This document shows, in pieces, positions 31,657 through 42,154 of a stretch of 64,000 bases of DNA; position 1 is the first letter of the stretch, and every line of letters begins with the position of its first letter. The DNA is from Pseudoneurospora amorphoporcata. Lineage: Eukaryota > Ascomycota > Sordariomycetes > Sordariales > Sordariaceae. The notes below the pieces were generated by a model, which was not told the DNA's origin, did not search any database, and was given only the letters and a program-made list of their open reading frames with translations. Where the stretch lies: contig MU859187.1 in the NCBI GenBank assembly GCA_033297205.1, positions 39,095 through 103,094 on the forward strand, given 5' to 3'. The position numbers were made by a program, and so were the translations under genes.

Positions 31657-34600
31657 ATGGCGAAGAAGTACGAGATTTTGTCGTATCATCTCAATGTCAA
31701 CGAAGGAGACTGTGCAGTGTACTGTGTTCTTCGAAAGGGCGAGAAGGAGTCCATGTGGAACGTCCTGGTTGACGGTGGACGGGAAAAGATCGGCCAGCAA
31801 TCCATCAACCACTTCTTGGACTCTTTTGAGGCTTCCAAACGGGACATCGAAAAGTTCAACATCGTCATCATCACCCATTGGGATGGCGACCATGCTGACG
31901 GGGTGATTGGATACATCAAAGATGAGCTGATCAAGCAAGTGAACGCTTACATCGCGAAGAACGAGGCGAACTGGAAAGTAAAGAAGTTGTCAGCGGATAA
32001 GGCTTGCGAATTGGTCCAGGGCGCAGCCAACAAGGGAGAATTCCAATCATCGATCCTGCACTACGAGGAAAAGGGCGCAAAGAAGCTTCCGAAAACCAAA
32101 ATCTATGTGCCGTACGAGCTGGCCAAGGATAGCCAGCTCGTTTCTCAACTGAACGTCCCCGCCAAGTCAAAACCACATGGAGAAGCGGCAGACCACAAGC
32201 TCGAATTCGATCCCTTCGATAAGAACAAGGTTACATATGGGAGTTTTAATGTGAGCATTAGCATCTTTGGCAAAGGAGGATCGATCACCATCGACACTTT
32301 TGTTAGTCAGCCTATGGGTGGTGACCTACTTGGCATCGATCTCTTCACCGGCGAAAGGGTCATTCCTGTTGGGGCCACGTTTCCGGAGCCCGACTCTCCT
32401 AAAGTGGTCTCTAATTACATGGCGAAGATTGGTTGGGATGGACCAGCACTGTATTGCATTGGCTGCGATGGATTCACGCTTTGCCCAGAGGCTCGTCGGC
32501 CTGGTGGGCAGGACGATTACGGCTGGGCAGACTCATCTAACAAAACCAGTCTCACAAAAATGGACCTAACGAAGCTGGTTCTGAAAAAAGGAGCAGGATC
32601 CAACAATGTGTCTGTCAGATGTGTCGACGGAACCACAACTGGCAATAACCTCTCATCCATAGCTTGTATGATCATCTGGGCAAGCGCGGATGAGGCGGTG
32701 GTATCGCACTACATTGCTGGAGATGTCGGGGAGGAGAACGAGAACTTGTTCCTTCACTGGGCGACAGTCGAGTCCAATAAAGCGGGAGTACGACTGCCGA
32801 TTACGATCAATGCCATGAAGCTCTCTCACCACGGTAAAGCCCATGTCCCTGTACCTATATTCCTTTCCCTGCACTTGAACTACCATATCTTCATCTTCAA
32901 TTTTCCTCAGCGCATCAAGGGCCACATCTGACAGTCAAAAACAGGATCAAAGTTTTCGACCCCGGTGCTGATGCCCTTTGCTTGGAAACCTTCCAAGATC
33001 ATCGTGTCAAATTCTCTGAATGCGGGATGGAATCATCCATGTGAGTACACGCTGAACAATCTGAAGCCATTCATTCCAATCATCTACACCTACCTAGAGT
33101 GACATACTTTGCTTCCTACAAGAAAAACCCGTGGTGTCTAGTACATAACTCTTGATCGGAACATGTACATAGAAGCATCTAGTCATGTTCTCTCCACTTT
33201 TAAACATGATACTAACGGACGAACCTACACAGCATGGGAAACTTTGTTGCTTTTCTGGTTGTACTCCCGCTGGAGGACTCACCCGAACGGCCTTGGTGTG
33301 GACAAAAGCCAGCAAAAGATCTTTCTTGCGACGAACTACCCTCCATACCTGGCCAGGTTTCGGATACTTCAAGAGACGAACACTGGCTCCCTTACCGTGG
33401 GGTCGACCGCTTCTCTTGTCGGCTCAACCGGCGATGAATTCAGAGCCATAGCAACCAACCTGTATGATAAAGACATCTACAGAACATGGACCTTGGACGC
33501 GATCGCACTGGAGAAAGACCCCAAGGCCAGGTCCAAGAAGTTGGCGGATCTGATTTGTTCAGACCTCTGGAATGAGTTCTCGCTGATCCCTCTTTCCAAA
33601 TATGCTGACCACGACAACGGGCAAAATTGGGCAGCCTTGAAAAGTTACGGAGGCCAGTTGGTTCGCTTCATTCATCTCTATTACTACAGCAACCGCACGG
33701 TCGGGCACGATGTTATCTACGGTCAATCCCTGACTAGCATCGGGGCAAACAGCACGACATGGAGTGCTTCCCTTACTGAACACCATATGGCAGGTAGTGG
33801 TACTCGAGAGCTTCCCAAAAGGCTCGGCCGCAAGGAGACGACTGGAAGTGCGGTTCACGAAAACCGCCAGCGCCGTATGCCTTTGCCGTCCAAACTCTGT
33901 GGGTCGAAGACTTTCGACATCCTCCTCAAGGATTGGCCCATGTCTGAAGAGTTTAAGGAAAAGGAAGAACCACTAGAGGTACCTAGAAGGTTATGCTTGC
34001 CATGGCCGGAACCAAGCCTGTTGGAGAAAGATTCAGCACCCGTCCCCGTGCCTGCTCCAGTTCCAGCTTCAAGCCCGAGTCCAGACGGTATCTACTTCAT
34101 CCAAGCATCAGATGTCGAAAAAGTCTCAGGCTTCCCGTCGTACCGGGTAAAACCAGGGCACCTGGATTGGTTTCTCGGCGATCTGGACACGGGCGCCCTG
34201 GTGCTCGCATACGAGCCCCCTACCGAACCTGCCGAACCTCCCGAACCTCATTCCACCAGCCAAGTCCCCATGACGCCTCTGCACAAGACCGACGAGACAA
34301 GCGAGTGGCTCATGCACTGTCTGGGTACCACCGATGACGACAGCGAATGTACGGTCAGCGCTCGGGTCGTCACCATCGCCACCGAAGGACCTCAGCAGCT
34401 GGTCAACATCACTGGCTTTGAGCTCCAGACAAAGTTCAAATACTTATGGAGCACTCCCTCTGAGGCACCGGACAAGTCATTCTTTTTTCAAAATCCTGTC
34501 ATATTCAGTGCAGAGCACAACATCCACGATTTCGACATCAATGGGGACGAATGGCCGAATATCGCTTCTTCCGGCGGCAATGCCGCTGAGACTGGCACCA

Positions 34601-37600
34601 TTGTCGGGCCGGCACATATTGTCTGCCTCAGTCTTGGCGAGACTCCCCGTATTGCTGGCGAACGCGTCAAGCTGTCCGAGGTCCTGTCGATGTTTCAGAT
34701 CCAAGCCAGCGAGTGGTTAAACAGGCTGATCGAGCTAGCTGACTTGGAGCTCACGCTTGATACATCCAAGGGCCAGAAGAATGCGCTGTGGTACACACCG
34801 GCTGAACACCACGAGACGACGTTAAGACTTTGCTTCAAGCAGGCCGCGGTGAAATCAGGGGAAAAGACCGTTTTCGAGACAGTATGGGACCTGCTTCAGC
34901 AACTGACAGGCTGCGAGTTGAAGCTATCCCAGACCATCACAACAGAGCCACGGCTCATCGTCAAGAAAACGTGGACACTGATAGGCGAGACCCAAGTCGA
35001 GACCACTCACGAAGTCACGGTGTTGCTGCAAATGGCCATCACCAGCAGCTCCTCCCTCAACATGACAGTGCCGTTTGACTTTGACACGGCCCTAATCTTT
35101 GGAAGCGACGGCACAACCAAGTGGGTGATAAACTTCAACCAGGGAGGCGACTTCCAGACCCTGATAGGGTTCATCGCCAGCGTCTTCTCCGTCTCCGCCA
35201 AGGACTTCAAAAAGGATCTCGCCGAGTATTTACCAGGCTGCGATAAGATTTCCATCCGACGGGTCCTTTTTACCAACACACCTAGCCAGCAGGGGCCCGG
35301 CGGCACAAGCAGATCGCTGGAGGTGGTGCTGCAAGTTCGGTTCGCGGGCATGATCTTGCAGTGCTCACTACAAGTCGACTTCATCACCGCCGCCGACGGC
35401 AAGACCACCACCACCACCACCAAAACCGGCTTCTTCGGCAAGCTCTTTCCCGAAAGCAGAACCGCCAAGCTAGGCTCGCACTTCCTCTGGGTCCCTTACA
35501 CCTCGGGCTACGAGCGTTGGACAGCCCTTGAGATTGCCCCCATCAAAAACGCCGTTGGTGTCCTGGAGGATGCGCCCGCTACCGAAGTGGGTGACCTGGG
35601 CAACGCGTTCAACGCGCTTCGTAAGAAAGACGCACAGCAGGATGGGGAGAAGGAGCAGAAGGAGCTTGTTGCATCCCCGACTGGTCTCGAGCTGGTAGGA
35701 CTCCAATTCGGTCTGACAGGGGAGGAAGTCACGTTTAGCGCCACCGTCATCAGCGACCAGTTGCCCAAAGATCAAAAGATACCGGCTATCAAGCTGTGGG
35801 CGGCGTCATTGGACTTGAGGTATGATGTCAAGAAGAAGGGTGTGTCGAACTGCTCGCTGTCGACATCCATGATGATGAAATCGCCAGATGAGTCCATCCC
35901 GCCTGCCAAGTGGAACCTGGATCTGGCTTATGACGGAGAGGCAGCGCTTTGGACGCTCAGAGGCGGGGTGGGAGGGCTGAGGGGAGACTTGCTCTACTCG
36001 CTGTTCGACGAGGACAGCAATAGCGAGATGGCCCAGCTCCTGGCACACATGACTCTCAGTCTGCAGTTGACCTACAAGTATGATTCGCAAGCCAAGGCGT
36101 CTGATTTCTTGGTTGAAGGAAACTTGTGGCTCGGGAACTTGCGCTTCGGAGCAAAATACTGTTACCCATCCAACGGGGAGTGGACCTTTGAAGCATCTCT
36201 CAATCCCGAGGAGAAAGGCCATGGCGGTGGTGATGAGCCAAAGAGCCAAAGCCTCCTGGGCGTCTTGGAGTCGATATGCGGCCCGGATTGGATGTCGGGA
36301 TTGCCCGACATGGTACGGGATATTCCCGTCACGCCGCCCACGGAGAACCGCGACCTGACCTCCCTGCGCATTGTGCGTCTTGAGAAAGCCATCTTGATGC
36401 TGGTGCGGCTCCAGGTTACGGCCACGACCTCGATAGCGTTCTACCAGTACCAGGCAAAAAGGAGGACTGGTGGAAAGGAGGAAAAGGCTCCAAAACCCAA
36501 GCGAGCGCTGGTGTTTTCCCTGGACCAACTTCCCAAGGTTCCTGATATCCCTCTGGTGGGGACAATGCCCCAGCCTTTTGATGAGGCCCGCTTTCTGTGG
36601 GTTGGCGGCGGCGACGACGACGCTCCAGGTTGGACGAGAAAAGAGATCGAGGAACTGAATAAGAACGCACAGGGATATCCTCAAATCATCTTCCGAGAGA
36701 CCGGGAAGAAGAAGCCGCAAGGTGGCGATCCTGCCGCCTACGACGAAAAGGCGGACAACAATGTTGTTCTGAAAAGCGGATTTCATCTTTGTCTCGTTGA
36801 AGGAGGCGAAACCAGGCTCGACTACGCATTTGGTGGCAAATCCGAGAAGGATCCCAAGAAATCGGACGGCTTTGAGACCTCATCGGATGATGACGAGGCG
36901 GAGCTAATAACACCCATGGCCAACACCGCGAAGGTGAACAAGACAATGGGTCCAGTCACCATTCTCGGCGTTGGCCTAGATTTCGATATCAACGAGAAGA
37001 AGCTGAAGCTCATCATCGACGGCACGGTCAAGCTTGGCCCGATTGACCTGACGCTGCTTGGGTTCTCCCTGACATTCGATCTGAAGGGCAAGACCTTGAC
37101 CAACCTAAGTAGTATTGATGTGAAGAAAGACATCACAGTAGACCTGGACGGCTTGGCTGTTGGATTCGAGAAGGACCCCATCAGCATCGCGGGCATGTTT
37201 GAACACCGGAAACCTAATGGTGCCGATCTTTACCTGGGCGGAGCGGTGGTCGGCTTCAAGGAGTGGAAGCTCGAGGCAGGAGGCTTTTACGGAACAGCAG
37301 ACAAGAAACCCACGATATCACAGGGTCTTCAAGTAATGGGTAAAGATGACTTCAAGGCCTTCCTCGCCTACGTCCGTGTCTCCGGACCCATTGCCACGAT
37401 AGGCTACGCCGAGATCCGCGGTCTTGTTGGCGGATTCGGCTACAACACGAGCATCAAGATGCCGACTATTGACACCGTCCAAAGCTTTCCCTTCCTGGCC
37501 CAGAACCCCAGTTCATCAGCGGCGGAAGCGCTGACGGATATGCTAGGTGGTGGCTGGTTTGAGCCCAAAGAGGGCGAGAACTGGGTCGCAGCCGGCCTGA

Positions 37601-39463
37601 CCGTTCACGCTTTCGAAATGCTGAAAGTAACGGCTGTCGTCGCCGTGGAGTGGGGATCCAGCGTCCGATTAGGTATCTTTGGTCTCGCCACGGCCGAGAT
37701 TCCCAAAGGTAGACGACCTGAGGAGAAGAAGTTCGCTGTGGTGCAGCTGGGTGTGGTAGCCATGGTCGATTTCAATGCCGGGGTCATGAAGGTTGACGGA
37801 CAGCTGACGCCAGCATCATACATCCTCGACGAATCGTGCCATCTGACCGGCGGCTTTGGTCTGTACACCTGGTTTGGACCGGGTACTCAGCAGGGAGACT
37901 GGGTCTTCACCATTGGAGGCTACCACCCTCAGTACAAGAAGCCGGACTCGTATCCTAGGCCGGCTCGGCTCGGAATCAGCTGGAGTTATGACTCGCACAT
38001 CAACATCACCGGCGGCGCATACTTTGCCGTGACACCCAAGACTTGCATGGGAGGCGGCAGTCTTCATGTTGCCCTGACTCTCGGTCCGCTGTACGCGTAT
38101 CTGGACGCTTATGCCGACTTTTTGATCAACTATCGCCCATTCCTGTACCGAGCGAGCGCTGGTGTCATGGTTGGCGTCAATTACACGCTCGATCTGTGGC
38201 TCGTCACCATTCCGATCAAGGTCGACCTCAGCGCCACCATCTGGCTCCAGGGTCCACCTCTTTCCGGAACCGTCCATGTCGACTTTTTCGTTTTTGGATT
38301 CGACGTCAAGTTTGGGCCACAGAACTTGCCTGGAAATGACAGAATCAGCCTGTGGGATTTCTACCACTTGGTCATCCAAACGACAGACAAGGGCGCCGCC
38401 CAGGCCATCGGAGACATAGACGGACATGGAGCAGATATCCAACAACGTACCTGTACCGATCAGGACGCAGGGCCAGCCCTCCCACCTGCGCCTGCTTCCC
38501 AACTCGTCAGCTGCATCAGCGGTCTTGTCCCCAAAAGCAGCGCCGACAAAAACCAGGGACCACCCGCTGCGGGCGAGAAGTGGCGTGTCCGCGGCGCCGT
38601 CTTTGCTTTCACCGTCTCGTGCAAGTTTGCCATCCAGACCGCAACGATCTACACCAACTCGATCGATCAAGGCGGCAACATAGTCAAAGAGCCCCCCACG
38701 GACGTCACAAACACAGCCAAGGGCGAGGTCTCCGCCAGACCGATGCACCTCCCCGGGCCGTTTGCGCAATCATATCTCGAGATCTCCATCACAGCACCAG
38801 CGCCGCCTACTCCTTCTCCTCATCCCTCTGGAATCGCCGAGTTACAAGCCAGCAACCCAATCTGGGACAAGCACGAGCTCGGGTACAGTAATCTTCCCAC
38901 TGCGTTATACGGTCGATGTAAGCATCACCCTCCCTTTTCTCCCAAACTTCCGTTTCCCAACAAGAAATCACCATGCACTGACCTAACGCTTTGTAAAAGA
39001 CGACTCCAAAACCGACCCCTCCAACCCCCAAAGCGACCCCTCCGCCGTCCTCGACAGCTCAAACGCAACCACCCACCTCCTCACCTCCGTAACCCTGTAC
39101 GCGCCCGAGAGCATCAAGCCAGAAAAGGACATTGCAGTCTTTGACGTCGCCTCGGCCATGGGGCAGGTCGCCAACGACGGGCAGCCGCCTACGGATTTTC
39201 CGGTGCTGGAGGAGCCGCATGGGAAGTGGATGCCGGACATGGATGAGGAGGGCCGGGATCTGGAATGGGTGAAGAAGGCGTGGGGGGAAAGTGGTGGGAA
39301 GCAAGGAAAGGTTACGAGGGCGGCGGAGTTCATGGCGGGACTGGGGCTGGGTGGGTGGGAGTGGGAAGAGGCGAGCAAGAGGGAGGTCAAGGTGCCGGAG
39401 AAGATGGTGGAGGATATGGGGGTTTGGTGGATTGAGGCGCCGGGGGTTTGTGAGAGGGGGTGA
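31657..39463 (+). CDS. Giant fusion: ComEC-type metallo-beta-lactamase plus DUF6603-type region, 2,473 aa
   Basis: Four exons: 31657-32833, 32945-33040, 33233-38917, 39000-39463. The N-terminal MBL domain has THWDGDHADG (73-82), an H-x-D-x-D-H metal motif. Splicing of intron 32834-32944 rebuilds LSHHGSKFSTP, the second conserved MBL block, and exon 2 gives IIVSNSLNAGWNHP. Intron 33041-33232 (GTGAGT, TACTAAC branch, ACACAG) joins this in phase to SWETLLLFWLYSRW, so the domains are one protein. A Pro-rich linker lies near residue 690. Residues about 1660-2115 (VTILGVGLDFDINEKKLKLI, then GGYHPQY, FFVFGFDVKFG) look like the repetitive beta-rich DUF6603 family. The last intron, 38918-38999, is in phase. 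Alternative use of the acceptor at 33099 would stop at 33155 and give a 442-aa MBL-only form. The MBL fold probably cleaves a phosphoester; the substrate is unknown. Confidence 0.8.
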
Positions 39464-39949
39464 TGAGGATGTGGTGAAGGGTACCTTCCATGGTAGGTAG
39501 GTTTTCTAGGAATAACTCTGTGGTGTTTCCTAGGTATTTGCCAGAGGCATGTTTTACGAGCTTGTGGGTGGTTGCCAAGCTGTGAGAACGGGTGCAGAAG
39601 CAACAGCCATGGACGTTCAATCTAGTGGTACCTAAGTACCTTATTCTACTATGTAGTGCACAAGGTGCAGGTTCTGTTAGCACAAGACCCCTGTGACCAC
39701 CGACCACTAGTAAATGCACTAACATTGCGGCAACTTTTCCTCTGCCGAAGAAAAGCGGCGCGGGCACTTCCTTCCGCTCTATTTCTTTCTTTATTTCTTT
39801 CTTTCTTTCTTTCTTACTTACTTTCCTTTTCCTACTTTTGGTAGGTACCGACTAGCCAACCGAGATACCTTAGCTAGAGGTACCTAACAGAAACAAGGAA
39901 CACCCAAGGCGTCCTGAACTTTACCTACTGTGACGGCACTGGTCCGACC
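39464..39949. other. Spacer with CT-rich tract and GGTACC motifs
   Basis: It contains a (TTTC)n polypyrimidine tract near 39779-39830 and several GGTACC/ACCTAAG motifs (39481, 39627, 39843, 39877). No gene is seen. Confidence 0.6.
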
Positions 39950-40738
39950 ATGCCGCCATGCAGACCTTCTGGAAGGATATCGTTCACGACCCTGACCGCC
40001 TCACCGTTTACGGTTCTGACCGCTGAACCATTGAAGGGAGTATTACGAACGATAGAAGAACGCAGTAACAAAGGAGGTCTTAGCGCCAAGCCGGGAACTA
40101 GCCTCTTTAAAGAAGTTTACCAAACCTTTTTTGCCATTCTCTGGAAATTGGCTTGGCCCGCGCGATTTCTAGGACGTTTAGAGAGCTTAATCGCGGAAAC
40201 GACGTTCAATGCCATATCTAACGACCTAAAGGACGCCGCAAAGCAGGGATTCAGCAACGCCTTTGAGTGTTCGGTGGAAGACTTAGCCTCTAAGATTTTC
40301 AGTGACGCCGCAATCAGCAACATGTTCCCGAACTGGATCCTTTCCGGGTGGATCGATCCTCTAAGCGACGACGAGGACTCAGACGAGGAGGAGCCGACTT
40401 ACATCAGCCTCCTGCAGGAAGCGAAGCAGAAGACCATGTCTGCCATGGCCGGCGTCTATGACAACGGCGGGAATATCGCAGATGGCGATGCGGCGTTTGA
40501 AGCATTGAAGTCGACGTTGGATTGTCGAAAAGCGATACATGATGACATATTACAGACCGAGGCAGGCCTGGGCCCCTTCTTTGCAAAACTGACGCTGGCG
40601 GAGTGCAATGAAAGTCTTCGTTTAGCGTGCTCGATTTTACGAAATGATGCTTCTGAAGATCTTCTTCGGAGTCTAAATGAAATGATCCAAGTGGAAGACG
40701 CTTGGGCAGTCCATTCCCAGCGAGGGAACGCCGCCTAA
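39950..40738 (+). CDS. Hypothetical protein, up to 262 aa, N-terminus uncertain
   Basis: The open frame runs 39950-40738 without intron. From about residue 40 the sequence looks like a soluble helical protein (SLFKEVYQTFFAILWKLAWP, LESLIAETTFNAISNDLK), followed by an acidic stretch (DDEDSDEEE) and a helical tail. No family is recognised. The first 25 residues are Pro/Thr-rich and unlikely. In the +1 frame an ATG at 39960 gives MQTFWKDIVHDPDRLTVYGS, ending in a stop at about 40026; this looks more like a real N-terminus. Either the gene has suffered a frameshift there or the first ATG is used. It lies 486 bp downstream of the giant fusion gene on the same strand. Confidence 0.55.
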   Translation: MPPCRPSGRISFTTLTASPFTVLTAEPLKGVLRTIEERSNKGGLSAKPGTSLFKEVYQTFFAILWKLAWPARFLGRLESLIAETTFNAISNDLKDAAKQGFSNAFECSVEDLASKIFSDAAISNMFPNWILSGWIDPLSDDEDSDEEEPTYISLLQEAKQKTMSAMAGVYDNGGNIADGDAAFEALKSTLDCRKAIHDDILQTEAGLGPFFAKLTLAECNESLRLACSILRNDASEDLLRSLNEMIQVEDAWAVHSQRGNAA

Positions 40739-41537
40739 GGGGTGGGGTAGGGTCTAGTTTCAGGTGTCCCTCAGAAGGCATCACTGATGGCTCAGAAACA
40801 GGATTGAATCTGAAGCAAGGCAGATGAGACGTCTTGCGGAAAGTAAAGCAAAGACGGAAAATCTGCGTGAAAGAGTTTGAGAGAAGGACTGGACATAATT
40901 CAGAGATGCATGCATACTTGCAGATGAGCGATCTTCAGCGCTAGACCTCATCACGAGGCGTCATCCGAGTCTGGTGGAAGATGGATGGTGGCCAAAGAGA
41001 TGTTTTTGCTTTGGAAATGGATTCAGACGGAAGAGACAGGATCATGGACACGCGAACCCCGCACGCAGCACGGAGAGCAGATGCATCGTGCAATCCACCC
41101 GCAAGATAAAGGACGGAAGACAAGGGCAACTTCAGAGTATATTCCGGAGAGATTGAGCTGACGGGTCTGGTTTTTTGTTCATCATGTTTGTTTTCTTTTT
41201 AAGGTTATTGTTTCTCTGCTCGGGTGCATTACCTAAGGTACCAAAGGCATACTACTGTCAAGGTGGATGCGTACTCCCATCTCTCTATAAGGTAGCTCAC
41301 AGCCCGTATCGTCCCATCGGGCATCAATCTTGAAGGACGTCTCCGTCTTGCTTATCTTCCATAGGGACTCAGACCAGCTTGTGCGTTCCAGTCTTGGGAG
41401 CGCCGGTATTGTAAGAATGTAAATTGAAAGCGGCCCCTTTGGCATTACAGCACAATACAGGAGTTAGGGTTGCCCATAGGGCGCCGAAGGGAAGGAAGCT
41501 GAAGACGTCTGAGCCTCTAAGATACCGTCTTGCCAGT
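40739..41537. other. Spacer
   Basis: 800 bp without a supported gene. It contains one copy of a dispersed repeat (41220-41274). Confidence 0.5.
41220..41274. repeat. Dispersed 55-bp repeat, copy 1
   Basis: TCGGGTGCATTACCTAAGGT ... AAGGTGGATGCGTAC matches 55168-55227 in the same orientation, with a few transitions and a 5-bp AGGTA duplication in the other copy. Similarity stops sharply at both ends. Confidence 0.75.
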
Positions 41538-42077
41538 CTAGCCAGTCTTCCCATCGATCAGCAAGACGTTTTCCATAGTACAGGTGGAAGGGAAACCGCA
41601 CGCCTCCGCTACTTCATGCCAGCCATCATCTAAACCGTCCAGACAGACCACGTGGACCTCTCGGACGTTGGTAAAGTTTCGCAAATGCCTGGATTCAAAG
41701 CGGACAAACCAATCGCTGCGTTCGCGCGCAAATTTGAGCCGCTTGATGTCCTGGTAATACGGCGCAAAGTACACGATTATGCTCTGGCCGATGGAGATCA
41801 TGTCCATCTCGAAATTCACCCAGACGTAGCGCGGCTCCAGGCCGAGGCCGAGCTCCAGCCGAAGTCCCGGCGGCAGCGGCACCTTGATTTTCCCGTACAG
41901 CAATGCAGCTGGCAGTTGGTGGAAGGCCTTCCTATAGTACGGCCTCAAGCCACCGCCCACATCTTCCGTGAGGTGAATCCGCGCCTCTCGACAGGCTTGC
42001 AGAGGTGCAGGCACTGCGGTGGAGGAGCGCAAACGGAGGACCGAAAGCAAGGTGGGGCTACCCACTACTCGTCTGGC
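41538..42077 (-). pseudogene. 5'-truncated 2EXR-domain gene
   Basis: The minus-strand frame is open from 42077 (after a TAG) but lacks any ATG at its beginning. It contains PAPLQACREARIHLTED, the L-x2-CREAR block that follows the F-x-LP-ELR start in 2EXR proteins. YVWVNFEMDMISIG and RHLRNFTNVREVHVVCLDGL follow, also typical of that family. The N-terminal 2EXR motif is missing upstream, where a 12-bp-armed palindrome and short direct repeats begin within 15-40 bp. A spliced first exon cannot be excluded, but none with the expected motif was found on this strand. Function of 2EXR proteins is unknown; they form large families in these fungi. Confidence 0.6.
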
Positions 42078-42089
42078 CTAGAAGCGTCT

Positions 42090-42154
42090 CAGACCCCATA
42101 CGCAGTATGGGGTCTGGTTCAGCAATTAGCAAAAACGTCAGCAATTAGCAAAAA
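42090..42154. repeat. Perfect palindrome followed by a short direct repeat
   Basis: CAGACCCCATAC, loop GCA, GTATGGGGTCTG (42090-42116) is a perfect hairpin with 12-bp arms. It is followed by two copies of CAGCAATTAGCAAAAA (42120-42135 and 42139-42154). It lies immediately upstream of the truncated 2EXR frame. Confidence 0.85.

Noticed and set aside
33163..33232. ATG at 33163 as start of an independent giant gene
   Set aside because: It is only 8 bp after a possible MBL stop and lies inside sequence with a good intron 3' end (TACTAAC...ACACAG); splicing to exon 2 continues the MBL family sequence in phase.
35806..36786. Minus-strand open frame of 326 codons inside the giant fusion gene
   Set aside because: Antisense shadow of a GC-rich coding exon; composition and lack of motifs do not support a gene.
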